Shown piece after piece: positions 1 through 5,822 of a stretch of 6,060 bases of DNA. Every line of letters begins with the position of its first letter. The stretch's first letter is position 1. Source of the stretch: an uncultured Eubacteriales bacterium (GTDB taxonomy: Bacteria > Bacillota > Clostridia > Oscillospirales > Oscillospiraceae). Location: positions 1 to 6,060 of the forward strand of contig CAKTJM010000116.1 of the NCBI GenBank assembly GCA_934567745.1, given 5' to 3'. The position numbers and the translations under genes were made by a program. Under the pieces are notes generated by a model, which searched no databases, was not told where the DNA came from, and saw only the letters and a program-made list of their open reading frames with translations.

Positions 1-96
1 CACGCCTATCTGCGTGACTACGGCGTCTGCCGTATCTGCTTCCGCGAGCTGGCATACAAGGGCCAGATCCCCGGCGTCAAGAAGGCTTCCTGGTAA
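1..96 (+). CDS. rpsN: 30S ribosomal protein S14, zinc-ribbon type, C-terminal part
   Basis: The first 31 codons of the window, ending in TAA at 94-96, encode the C-terminal half of ribosomal protein S14; the start lies upstream. S14 binds 16S rRNA in the head of the 30S subunit and is needed late in its assembly. The visible part begins [17 protein letters not shown] and ends GVKKASW, the usual end of the short (about 61-residue) type Z form. The two cysteines at visible residues 10 and 13 form the second half of a four-cysteine zinc site; the first CxxC pair would lie just before the window. This zinc form is usual in Clostridia and Bacilli spc operons, where S14 follows L5 and precedes S8, as here. 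Identity is very secure; only the left end is missing. Confidence 0.96.
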   Translation, partial: HAYLRDYGVCRICFRELAYKGQIPGVKKASW

Positions 97-162
97 GTAT
101 GGCATCGCTGCGGCGGGTCGCTCACGGCCCCCTGCGGCGTCCCCATAGAACATCCCCCCAGC
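97..162 (+). other. Upstream half of the rpsN-rpsH gap, no gene recognised
   Basis: This stretch holds no convincing coding sequence. It has an 8-base direct repeat CTGCGGCG at 108-115 and 132-139, a possible weak hairpin of five pairs (GGGTC 115-119 with GGCCC 126-130, one of them G-U, loop of six) and a run of six C at 154-159. No -35/-10 pair and no T-rich terminator tail is visible. It is probably transcribed as part of the polycistronic mRNA and may belong to the structured leader that follows. Its role is unknown. Confidence 0.5.
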
Positions 163-208
163 CGACGGCAAAAGGTCCCCTCCGGCAGGAGGCGATACCT
201 TGCCGCCG
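163..208 (+). promoter_or_regulatory. Candidate S8-binding mRNA hairpin (autoregulatory leader of rpsH)
   Basis: The RNA can fold into one long irregular hairpin. Pairs are 163-164 with 207-208, an A-C mismatch (165/206), CGGCAA 166-171 with TTGCCG 200-205, bulged A172-A173, G174-G175 with C198-C199, U176 facing A195-U196-A197, C177 with G194, a C-C mismatch (178/193), CCTCC 179-183 with GGAGG 188-192, and a GGCA loop. The core GGUC/GAUACC resembles the S8 site in 16S helix 21 (E. coli AAGUC/GAUACU): G-C, U facing A-U-A, and C-G match, while the rRNA A-U pair below is replaced by G-C. In E. coli, S8 represses the spc operon through an mRNA copy of its rRNA site near rplE; here the element directly precedes the S8 gene. 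Fold and resemblance are seen in the sequence; S8 binding is inferred. Confidence 0.55.
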
Positions 209-209
209 A

Positions 210-226
210 TACAGGCACAGCCTGTA
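210..226 (+). promoter_or_regulatory. Perfect 7-bp hairpin just before the rpsH ribosome binding site
   Basis: TACAGGC at 210-216 is perfectly complementary to GCCTGTA at 220-226, with a three-base loop ACA. It begins two bases after the candidate S8-binding hairpin and ends seven bases before the Shine-Dalgarno sequence. No T-run follows, so it is not an intrinsic terminator. It could stack on the larger hairpin, set the distance to the ribosome site, or act as a barrier or RNA processing site. Pairing is certain on paper; function is inferred. Confidence 0.5.
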
Positions 227-231
227 CTATT

Positions 232-251
232 ATAGGAGGTATTCGACCTAT
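232..251 (+). promoter_or_regulatory. rpsH ribosome binding site and self-pairing start region
   Basis: AGGAGGT at 234-240 is a full Shine-Dalgarno sequence nine bases before the ATG at 250, so it fixes the rpsH start. The same bases can pair locally in two ways. ATAGG 232-236 can pair with CCTAT 247-251, which includes the first two bases of the start codon; alternatively AGGT 237-240 can pair with ACCT 246-249 across a five-base loop. Either pairing would hide part of the ribosome site. The helices are short and may be only marginally stable. Confidence 0.6.
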
Positions 252-651
252 GCACATCACCGATCCCATTGCGGATATGCTGACCCGTATCCGCAACGCG
301 AACAACGCCAAGCACGACACCGTAGACATCCCTGCTTCCAACATGAAGAAGGCAATCGCTCAGATCCTGCTCGACGAGGGCTACATCAAGGCCTTCCAGC
401 TGGTCGAGGACGGTGCGCAGGGCGTCATCCACGTCACCCTGAAGTACAACAACCCCGGTAAGGAAAAGGTCATCTCCGGTCTGCGCCGCGTGTCCAAGCC
501 CGGCCTGCGCGTGTATGCCGGTGCCGACGAGCTGCCCCGCGTCCTGCGTGGCCTCGGCGTCGCGATCGTGTCCACGTCCAAGGGCGTCATGACCGACAAG
601 GCTGCCCGTGCGGCCCACGTCGGCGGCGAAGTCCTGGCGTTCATCTGGTAA
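250..651 (+). CDS. rpsH: 30S ribosomal protein S8
   Basis: Encodes a 133-residue S8, the usual length. S8 is a primary 16S rRNA binder that recognises helix 21 and organises the central domain of the 30S subunit. The N-terminal [17 protein letters not shown] and the C-terminal signature [20 protein letters not shown] (residues 101-120) are typical. The STSKG loop (108-112) belongs to the RNA-binding C-terminal domain and appears intact, so the protein should be able to bind an rRNA-like mRNA site. The start is fixed by AGGAGGT nine bases upstream. It follows the only long gap in this stretch of the operon and is followed after 16 bases by rplF. In E. coli, S8 is the translational repressor of the spc operon; the hairpin at 163-208 suggests a similar autogenous loop here, though that is inference. 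Confidence 0.98.
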   Translation: MHITDPIADMLTRIRNANNAKHDTVDIPASNMKKAIAQILLDEGYIKAFQLVEDGAQGVIHVTLKYNNPGKEKVISGLRRVSKPGLRVYAGADELPRVLRGLGVAIVSTSKGVMTDKAARAAHVGGEVLAFIW

Positions 652-653
652 GG

Positions 654-660
654 AGGAGGT
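654..660 (+). promoter_or_regulatory. Ribosome binding site deciding the rplF start
   Basis: AGGAGGT ends seven bases before the ATG at 668. The reading frame stays open upstream to an ATG at 608 inside rpsH, but the residues added would not match L6 and that ATG lacks a comparable site. The ATG at 668, giving MSRIGKMPI, is therefore the start. Confidence 0.9.
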
Positions 661-667
661 TCATACT

Positions 668-1213
668 ATGTCTAGAATCGGCAAGATGCCCATCTCCGTA
701 CCCGCCGGTGTGGAAGTGACCCTGGGCGAGGGCAACCTCGTCACCGTGAAGGGCCCCAAGGGCACCCTGACCCAGCAGCTCAGCGGTAAGATGACCATCA
801 CCCAGGAGGAGAACGTCATCCACATCACTCGTCCCAACGACGAGAAGGAGAACCGCGCGCTGCACGGTCTGACCCGCAGCCTGCTGCACAACATGGTCGT
901 CGGCGTGACCGAGGGCTATAAGAAGGAACTCGACGTCAACGGCGTCGGCTACCGTGTGGCCAAGGACGGCAAGAAGATGACCATGAACATCGGCTACTCC
1001 CACCCCGTGGTGATGGAGGAGATCGACGGGATCACCATCGACGTCCCCAGCCCCAACAAGATCATCATCAGCGGCATCGACAAGCAGAAGGTCGGCCAGT
1101 TCGCTGCTGAGGTCAGAGGCAAGCGGCCCCCGGAGCCTTACAAGGGCAAGGGCATCAAGTATACAGACGAGGTCATCCGCCGCAAGGAAGGCAAGACCGG
1201 CGTGAAGAAGTAA
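668..1213 (+). CDS. rplF: 50S ribosomal protein L6
   Basis: Encodes a 181-residue L6, within the normal range of about 175-185. L6 binds 23S rRNA through its C-terminal half, near the factor-binding site at the base of the L7/L12 stalk, and is a late assembly protein. The N-terminal [15 protein letters not shown] is typical, and the bacterial L6 signature [11 protein letters not shown] lies near residues 155-165. Two similar alpha/beta domains are expected, about residues 1-80 and 81-181. The start at 668 is chosen over an in-frame ATG at 608 because of the strong AGGAGGT at 654-660 and the family N-terminus. The next gene, rplR, starts 17 bases after the stop. No oddity seen. Confidence 0.97.
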   Translation: MSRIGKMPISVPAGVEVTLGEGNLVTVKGPKGTLTQQLSGKMTITQEENVIHITRPNDEKENRALHGLTRSLLHNMVVGVTEGYKKELDVNGVGYRVAKDGKKMTMNIGYSHPVVMEEIDGITIDVPSPNKIIISGIDKQKVGQFAAEVRGKRPPEPYKGKGIKYTDEVIRRKEGKTGVKK

Positions 1214-1230
1214 GAAAGAGGTGTGCCTAA

Positions 1231-1590
1231 ATGATCAAGAGACCCGATACCAACGCTCAGCGTAAAAAGCGTCATGCGCGCGTTCGCGGGAAAGTCTCCG
1301 GCACATCCGCGAGACCCCGTCTGAACGTGTTCCGCAGCGGGACCAACATCTACGCCCAGATCATCGACGATACCAAGGGCGCCACTCTGGTCTCCGCTTC
1401 CTCCCTCGAGAAGGGCTTCGACGGCCGCGGGAACACCTGCGAAGCCGCCGAGAAGGTCGGTGAGGCCCTGGCGCAGCGCGCCAAGGACAAGGGCATCGAC
1501 ACCGTCGTGTTCGACCGCGGCGGCTACCTGTATCACGGTCGCGTGAAGGCCCTGGCAGAGGGCGCCCGCAAGGCCGGCCTGGAATTTTGA
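1231..1590 (+). CDS. rplR: 50S ribosomal protein L18
   Basis: Encodes a 119-residue L18, the usual bacterial length. L18 binds 5S rRNA and, with L5, helps attach it to 23S rRNA in the central protuberance. The basic N-terminal arm ([11 protein letters not shown], residues 11-21), the segment RPRLNVFRS (28-36) and the C-terminal [20 protein letters not shown] (94-113) are family hallmarks. The Shine-Dalgarno site is weaker than its neighbours' (AAAGAGGTG near 1215-1223), so coupling to rplF translation may help. The gap to rpsE is 18 bases. Order and spacing are normal for the spc operon. Confidence 0.97.
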   Translation: MIKRPDTNAQRKKRHARVRGKVSGTSARPRLNVFRSGTNIYAQIIDDTKGATLVSASSLEKGFDGRGNTCEAAEKVGEALAQRAKDKGIDTVVFDRGGYLYHGRVKALAEGARKAGLEF

Positions 1591-1608
1591 TGGGAGGAGG
1601 AAACGAAA

Positions 1609-2109
1609 ATGCCTAGATTTGAAAGAGAACCCAGCGAGTTCGTCGAAAAAGTCGTTTCCCTGAACCGCGTCTCCAAGACCGTCAAGGGCGGCCGCGTGAT
1701 GAAGTTCTCCGCTCTGGTCGTCGTCGGCGACGAAAAGGGCAAGGTCGGCTTCGGCCTGGGCAAGGCCGCCGAGGTCCCCGAGGCCATCCGCAAGGGCCTG
1801 GAAGCCGCCAAGAAGAACATGTTCACCATCACCCTCTCCGGCACGACCATCCCCCACGAGGTCATCGGTGAGTTCGGCGCCGGCCGCGTGCTGATGAAGC
1901 CCGCTTCCCCCGGTACCGGCGTCATCGCGGGCGGTCCCGTCCGTGCCGTGCTCGAGGCAGCCGGCATCAAGGACATCCGCACCAAGTGCCTGCGCTCCAA
2001 CAACCCGCAGAACGTCGTCTCCGCCACCATGGAGGGCCTGAAGGCCCTGCGCGGTCCCGAGGCGGTCGCACGGATCCGCGGCAAGAGCGTGGAAGAGATC
2101 GTGGGCTAA
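1609..2109 (+). CDS. rpsE: 30S ribosomal protein S5
   Basis: Encodes a 166-residue S5, normal length. S5 sits at the back of the 30S subunit near the mRNA entry site, and helps set translational accuracy and helicase action. The N-terminal double-stranded-RNA-binding-like domain carries [11 protein letters not shown] (19-29), the loop near the spectinomycin site, with no substitution seen there relative to the usual sensitive sequence. [10 protein letters not shown] (44-53) and PGTGVIAGG (101-109) follow, then [17 protein letters not shown] in the C-terminal domain. A strong site, GGGAGGAGG at 1592-1600, precedes the ATG by eight bases. rpmD follows 14 bases after the stop. Confidence 0.98.
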   Translation: MPRFEREPSEFVEKVVSLNRVSKTVKGGRVMKFSALVVVGDEKGKVGFGLGKAAEVPEAIRKGLEAAKKNMFTITLSGTTIPHEVIGEFGAGRVLMKPASPGTGVIAGGPVRAVLEAAGIKDIRTKCLRSNNPQNVVSATMEGLKALRGPEAVARIRGKSVEEIVG

Positions 2110-2123
2110 GGAGGACGAGAAGA

Positions 2124-2306
2124 ATGGCGAATCTGAACATCGAGCTCGTCAAGAGCCTGAACGGCCGCATCGCCAAGCACAAGGCCACCGCAGCGGCCTT
2201 GGGCCTGCGCAAGATCGGCGACAAGACCGTGCAGCCCGACAACGCTGCCACCCGGGGCAAGATCGCCCACATCGGTTACCTGCTGAAGGTCACCGAGGAA
2301 CAGTAA
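2124..2306 (+). CDS. rpmD: 50S ribosomal protein L30
   Basis: Encodes a 60-residue L30, the normal size of this small bacterial protein. L30 binds 23S rRNA on the solvent side of the 50S subunit. The sequence runs [15 protein letters not shown] to [12 protein letters not shown]; the [20 protein letters not shown] segment and the ending are typical. The start is ATG 2124, set by AGGAGG at 2109-2114 with nine bases between. An in-frame ATG at 1986 lies deep inside rpsE and would add 46 unrelated residues, so it is not used. The stop TAA at 2304-2306 contributes its last base to the rplO Shine-Dalgarno site. Confidence 0.96.
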   Translation: MANLNIELVKSLNGRIAKHKATAAALGLRKIGDKTVQPDNAATRGKIAHIGYLLKVTEEQ

Positions 2307-2319
2307 GGAGGCGCACGAC

Positions 2320-2760
2320 ATGAAACTGCATGAACTCTCTCCCGTGCCCGGCTCCAACCCCAAGGCCTATCGTAAGGGCCGCGGCAACGGCTCCGGCAAC
2401 GGCAAGACCGCCGGTCGCGGTCAGAAGGGCCAGTGGTCCCGTTCCGGCGGCGGCGTGCGCGTCGGCTTTGAAGGCGGCCAGATGCCTCTGGCCCGCCGCA
2501 TCCCCAAGCGCGGCTTCCACAACATCTTCGCGAAGCCCCTCGAGTCCGTCAACGTGGCCGCTCTGGAGCGGTTCGAGGACGGCGCCGTCGTCTCCGCAGC
2601 CGAGCTGCTCGAGACCGGCATCCTTTCCAAGTGCACCTATGGTGTGAAGATCCTCGGCAACGGCAGCCTGTCCAAAAAGCTCACCGTCCGCGCGAGCGCC
2701 TTCTCCGCGTCCGCGAAGGCGAAAATCGAAGAGGCAGGCGGGAAGGCTGAGGTGGTCTGA
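2320..2760 (+). CDS. rplO: 50S ribosomal protein L15
   Basis: Encodes a 146-residue L15, usual length. L15 threads a long extended N-terminal segment into 23S rRNA and joins mid-to-late in 50S assembly. The N-terminal [12 protein letters not shown], the glycine- and arginine-rich stretch of residues 18-54 ([18 protein letters not shown], then [17 protein letters not shown]) and RIPKRGF are typical. The folded C-terminal domain runs from about residue 75 and ends GGKAEVV. AGGAGG at 2306-2311 lies eight bases before the ATG. The TGA stop overlaps the secY start by one base (TGATG), so SecY synthesis is probably coupled to L15 translation. Confidence 0.97.
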   Translation: MKLHELSPVPGSNPKAYRKGRGNGSGNGKTAGRGQKGQWSRSGGGVRVGFEGGQMPLARRIPKRGFHNIFAKPLESVNVAALERFEDGAVVSAAELLETGILSKCTYGVKILGNGSLSKKLTVRASAFSASAKAKIEEAGGKAEVV

Positions 2761-4106
2761 TGTTCAAGACCATCCGCAGCGCATGGAAGCTCCCAGAGCT
2801 TCGTCGTAAGCTCCTGTTCGTCGTCTTTGCTCTGCTGATCTTCCGCGTCGGCGCGGCCATCCCGGTGCCCTATATCAACACGGAATATCTGCAAAGCTAT
2901 ATCGCGGCGAATTCCGGCACCATCTTCGGGCTGCTCAACACCCTGAGCGGCTCCGCACTGTCCCGTGCGACGCTGTTCGCACTGTCCATCCAGCCCTATA
3001 TCAACGCCTCCATCATCATCCAGCTGCTCACGATCGCCATCCCGGCCCTCGAGCGCCTGGCCAAGGACGGCGGCGAGGAGGGCAAGAAGAAGATCCAGTC
3101 CATCACCCGCTACACCACGCTCGGCATCGGCCTGCTCCAGGGCTTCGGCTACTACACCCTGATCAAGAGCTACGGCCTGGTCACCGACACCGGCATCTGG
3201 CCCGCGATCGTCATCGTGATGTCCTTCACCGCCGGCGCAGTGTTCCTGATGTGGCTCGGCGAGCAGATCACCGAGTTCGGCATCGGCAACGGTATCTCCA
3301 TCATCCTCTTCACGGGCATCGTGTCCCGCGGTCCTGCGATGATCCAGACCATCGGCGGCGGCGTGAAGAAGTTCTTCTCCCAGCCCGATATGACCGGCTG
3401 GACCGATGAGGCCATCCAGGCGTACGACGCCGCCAAGATGAACCCCGCCATCGCGGTGCTCCTCGTGGTCGGCATGCTCGCCCTGATCGTCTTCATCGTC
3501 TTCATCTACAACTCTGAGCGCAAGATCCCCGTCCAGTACGCCAAGCGCGTCGTCGGCCGCAAGATGTACGGCGGCCAGTCCACCCACATCCCCATCAAGG
3601 TCAACCTCAGCGGCGTCCTGCCCATCATCTTCGCCCAGTCCATCGCCGTGATCCCTGCGACCATCGGCATGTTCGTGCCCTCGTCCCAGACGCCGGGCAC
3701 GGGCTGGAACACCTTCCTTTCGGTGTTCAATTCCACGAGTGCGCTGTACGCCGTGATCTACTTCCTGTTGATCATCGCCTTCAGCTACTTCTATGCGACC
3801 ATCCAGTTCAACCCTGTGGAGGTGGCGAACAACCTGAAGAAGAACGGCGGCTTCGTCCCCGGCTTCCGCCCCGGACGGCCCACGGCTGAGTTCCTCGGCC
3901 GCGTCCTGGCCCGCCTGACCTTCTTCGGCGCCATCTATCTGGGCATCGTGGCCATCCTGCCGATCATCACCGAGAACATCACCGGTATCGTGAACATGTC
4001 CATCGGCGGCACCTCCGTCATCATCGTCGTCGGCGTCGCGCTGGAGACCGTCAAGATGATCGAGGCCCAGATGCTCATGCGGCACTACAAGGGCTTCCTG
4101 GAGTAA
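2760..4106 (+). CDS. secY: Preprotein translocase subunit SecY
   Basis: Encodes a 448-residue SecY, the channel subunit of the SecYEG translocon in the cytoplasmic membrane, through which SecA or the ribosome drives unfolded proteins. Ten hydrophobic helices can be placed near residues 18-38, 70-90, 117-136, 147-166, 175-190, 229-250, 283-306, 327-346, 387-403 and 413-432. The GSALSRATLFALSIQPYINA segment (64-83) belongs to the plug/helix 2 region. GGFVPGFRPG (363-372) is the cytoplasmic loop before helix 9, with its key arginine at 370. A somewhat long outside loop (about 198-228) lies between helices 5 and 6. The ATG overlaps the rplO stop by one base and has only a modest GAGGTGG site at 2749-2755, pointing to translational coupling. 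Position after rplO is standard. Confidence 0.97.
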   Translation: MFKTIRSAWKLPELRRKLLFVVFALLIFRVGAAIPVPYINTEYLQSYIAANSGTIFGLLNTLSGSALSRATLFALSIQPYINASIIIQLLTIAIPALERLAKDGGEEGKKKIQSITRYTTLGIGLLQGFGYYTLIKSYGLVTDTGIWPAIVIVMSFTAGAVFLMWLGEQITEFGIGNGISIILFTGIVSRGPAMIQTIGGGVKKFFSQPDMTGWTDEAIQAYDAAKMNPAIAVLLVVGMLALIVFIVFIYNSERKIPVQYAKRVVGRKMYGGQSTHIPIKVNLSGVLPIIFAQSIAVIPATIGMFVPSSQTPGTGWNTFLSVFNSTSALYAVIYFLLIIAFSYFYATIQFNPVEVANNLKKNGGFVPGFRPGRPTAEFLGRVLARLTFFGAIYLGIVAILPIITENITGIVNMSIGGTSVIIVVGVALETVKMIEAQMLMRHYKGFLE

Positions 4107-4122
4107 AAAGGGGTAGATCGTA

Positions 4123-4755
4123 ATGAAAATGATCCTTTTAGGCCCTCCGGGCGCCGGCAAAGGCACCCAGGCCGAGATCCTGAACAAGAAGCTGGACGTC
4201 CCCACCATCTCCACCGGCAACATCCTGCGCGCGGCCGTCAAGAACGGCACGCCCGTGGGCCTGCGCGCCAAGGAGTATATGGACGCCGGTAAGCTCGTGC
4301 CCGACGAAGTCATCATCGGTGTCATCACCGAGCGCCTCGCCGAGCCGGATTGCCAGAAGGGCTTCATCCTCGACGGTGTGCCCCGCACCATCCCCCAGGC
4401 AGAGGCCCTGGAGAAGGCGGGCATCACGTTCGACGCCGTGGTCTCCCTCGAGATCTCCGACGAGGAGATCGTGGAGCGCATGGGCGGTCGTCGTGTCTGC
4501 GCCAAGTGCGGCGCCCCCTATCACATCAAGAACCTCCCGCCCAAGGTCGAAGGCGTCTGCGACGCCTGCGGCGGCAAGCTGGAGGCACGCGCCGACGATA
4601 AGCCGGAGGTCGTTCGCGACCGGCTCACCGTCTATCACAAGGAGACGGCCCCGCTCAAGGACTTCTACGCCGAAAGAGGCCTGCTCAAGTCGGTGGAGAA
4701 CCAGCCCACCGTCACCGCAACTACGGACGCCATCCTGCGTGCACTGGGGCTCTGA
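4123..4755 (+). CDS. adk: Adenylate kinase with zinc-binding lid
   Basis: Encodes a 210-residue adenylate kinase, which interconverts ATP + AMP and two ADP in the cytoplasm. The P-loop GPPGAGKGT is at residues 7-15. The AMP-site block FILDGVPRT is at 81-89, where most relatives have DGFPRT; valine replaces phenylalanine at 86. The lid begins GRRVCAKCGAPYH (122-134) and contains four cysteines, C126, C129, C146 and C149, a structural zinc site typical of Gram-positive and clostridial enzymes and absent in E. coli. ADDKPEVVRDRL (157-168) carries conserved acidic and arginine residues. ATG 4123 is preferred to ATG 4129 because AAAAGGGG at 4106-4113 is nine bases upstream and MKMILLG fits the family. 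It lies 16 bases after secY and 3 bases before map. Confidence 0.98.
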   Translation: MKMILLGPPGAGKGTQAEILNKKLDVPTISTGNILRAAVKNGTPVGLRAKEYMDAGKLVPDEVIIGVITERLAEPDCQKGFILDGVPRTIPQAEALEKAGITFDAVVSLEISDEEIVERMGGRRVCAKCGAPYHIKNLPPKVEGVCDACGGKLEARADDKPEVVRDRLTVYHKETAPLKDFYAERGLLKSVENQPTVTATTDAILRALGL

Positions 4756-4758
4756 ACC

Positions 4759-5538
4759 ATGATCTCACTGAAATCCCCCCGCGACATCGCGGGCATGCGC
4801 CGCGCAGGACGCATCACCGCGCAGGCCCGCGCGCTCGCGGGCAGCATGGTCCGTCCCGGCGTCACCACCGGCGAGATCGACCGCGCCGTGCGGAAGTTCA
4901 TCGAGGGACAGGGCGCGATCCCGTCCTTCCTGGATTTCCCCGGCCCTCCGGGCGTGCGGCCCTTCCCAGGCGCTGCCTGCATCTCCGTCAACGACGAGAT
5001 CATCCACGGCATCCCTGGCAACCAGGTCCTCCGCGAGGGCGATATCGTCAGCGTCGACGTGGGCGCCTACATCGGCGGCTTCCACGGCGACTGCGCCGGT
5101 ACCTTCGCCTGCGGTAAGGTCAGCGACGAGGCCGCACGGCTCATCGCCGTCACCGAACAGTCGTTCTGGGAGGGCATGAAGTTCGCCCGGTTCGGCTATC
5201 GCGTGTCCGACATCTCCCACGCCGTCCAGGCCTACGTCGAAGCGAACGGCTTCTCCGTTGTGCGCGACTACGTCGGTCACGGGGTCGGCGCCGAGCTGCA
5301 CGAGCCGCCCGAGGTCCCCAACTACGGCAAGCCCGGCCACGGGCCGCGGCTGGCGCCGGGGATGACCATCGCCGTCGAGCCGATGGTCAACCAGGGCGAC
5401 TGGCACGTGCGGGTCATGCGCGACGGCTGGACCGTCCGCACCGCCGACGGATCTCTCTCCGCCCACTATGAGAACTCGATCCTCATCACGAAGGGCGATC
5501 CCGAGATCCTGACCCGCGTGGGGGACGAGACCGTATGA
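4759..5538 (+). CDS. map: Methionine aminopeptidase, type I
   Basis: Encodes a 259-residue type I methionine aminopeptidase, which removes the initiator methionine from nascent proteins when the second residue is small. The five metal ligands are all visible: D100 (SVDVG), D111 (GDCAGT), H174 (GHGVG), E207 (AVEPM) and E238 (YENS). The substrate-contacting histidines H83 (HGIP) and H181 (LHEPP) are also present. Length is near the usual 250-265. Between PSFLDF and ACISVND the segment PGPPGVRPFPGA (61-72) is about six residues longer than the usual GFPAS-type turn. The start lies three bases after the adk stop, with only a weak G-rich upstream site, so translation is probably coupled to adk. 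The gene after it overlaps by four bases (ATGA). Confidence 0.97.
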   Translation: MISLKSPRDIAGMRRAGRITAQARALAGSMVRPGVTTGEIDRAVRKFIEGQGAIPSFLDFPGPPGVRPFPGAACISVNDEIIHGIPGNQVLREGDIVSVDVGAYIGGFHGDCAGTFACGKVSDEAARLIAVTEQSFWEGMKFARFGYRVSDISHAVQAYVEANGFSVVRDYVGHGVGAELHEPPEVPNYGKPGHGPRLAPGMTIAVEPMVNQGDWHVRVMRDGWTVRTADGSLSAHYENSILITKGDPEILTRVGDETV

Positions 5539-5819
5539 CGGCCGGCATCGGCGACGTGGTACGGTCCACCGCCGGCCACGACAGGGGACAGCTCCTCCTG
5601 GTGCTCCGGGAGGAGGGCGACTTCCTCTGGCTGGTCGACGGCAAGAGCAGAGACATGGAGGCCCCAAAGAAGAAGCGACGCAAGCACGTCGTGCCCGCGG
5701 GGCCCTGGACGCACCCGGTCCGAGACCGCCTACGCAGCGGCGGCCCGGTGCTGGACAGTGAGATCAGGAGGGCGCTGGCCGCCTTCCAGAATAGGTCCCA
5801 TGAGACCAAGGAGGTATGA
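5535..5819 (+). CDS. Small KOW-domain RNA-binding protein
   Basis: Encodes 94 residues resembling the KOW-domain family found between map and infA in many Clostridia, sometimes annotated as L14e-like. The KOW segment is about residues 6-51: GDVVRSTAGHDRGQLLLVL, then LWLVDGKSRDMEAP, then a strongly basic KKKRRKH (45-51). KOW folds bind RNA, often rRNA, so a role in ribosome assembly or translation is likely but unproven. A C-terminal stretch (about 52-94) contains DSEIRRALAAF, probably helical, and ends in a charged tail. The ATG overlaps the map stop (ATGA, four bases), implying coupled translation. Codon use is looser than in the ribosomal genes, with AGA and AGG arginines, suggesting lower expression. 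The final codons contain the infA Shine-Dalgarno site. Confidence 0.88.
   Translation: MTAGIGDVVRSTAGHDRGQLLLVLREEGDFLWLVDGKSRDMEAPKKKRRKHVVPAGPWTHPVRDRLRSGGPVLDSEIRRALAAFQNRSHETKEV
5808..5815 (+). promoter_or_regulatory. Ribosome binding site for infA, inside the KOW gene
   Basis: AAGGAGGT is an excellent match to the 16S anti-Shine-Dalgarno sequence. It lies seven bases before a TTG at 5823 and inside the last codons of the preceding gene. This spacing, and the infA N-terminus that follows, decide the unusual TTG start. An ATG at 5816-5818 is only one base from the site and in the wrong frame. Confidence 0.88.
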
Positions 5820-5822
5820 CGC

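Noticed and set aside
200..233. Possible promoter: TTGCCG (200-205) with TACTAT (225-230)
   Set aside because: Spacing is 19 bases and the -35 match is poor; transcription would begin at or beyond the rpsH Shine-Dalgarno site. The hairpin pairing explains both segments better.
163..233. Intrinsic terminator in the leader hairpins
   Set aside because: Neither hairpin is followed by a T-run, and essential genes continue downstream in the same operon.
99..461. Open frame of 120 codons starting in the rpsN-rpsH gap
   Set aside because: It has no Shine-Dalgarno site, runs out of frame over 200 bases into rpsH, and gives an arginine- and histidine-rich product typical of a GC-rich shadow frame.
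2637..4505. Open frame of 622 codons on the minus strand, antisense to secY and adk
   Set aside because: It mirrors two well-conserved genes on the plus strand; the aspartate/glycine/histidine-rich product is what C-ending codons give when read backwards, and no family resemblance is visible.
4141..4954. Shared 13-base word GGCCCTCCGGGCG in adk (4141-4153) and map (4942-4954)
   Set aside because: Both encode Gly-Pro-Pro-Gly with the same preferred codons; the flanks differ, so this looks like coincidence rather than a duplicated or mobile sequence.
4765..5667. Open frame of 300 codons on the minus strand across map and the KOW gene
   Set aside because: It is antisense to map, whose five metal ligands are all present; no ribosome site or family match is seen on the minus strand.
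5816..5818. ATG overlapping the KOW stop as an alternative start
   Set aside because: It is one base from the Shine-Dalgarno site and out of frame with infA; TTG 5823 gives the correct spacing and N-terminus.
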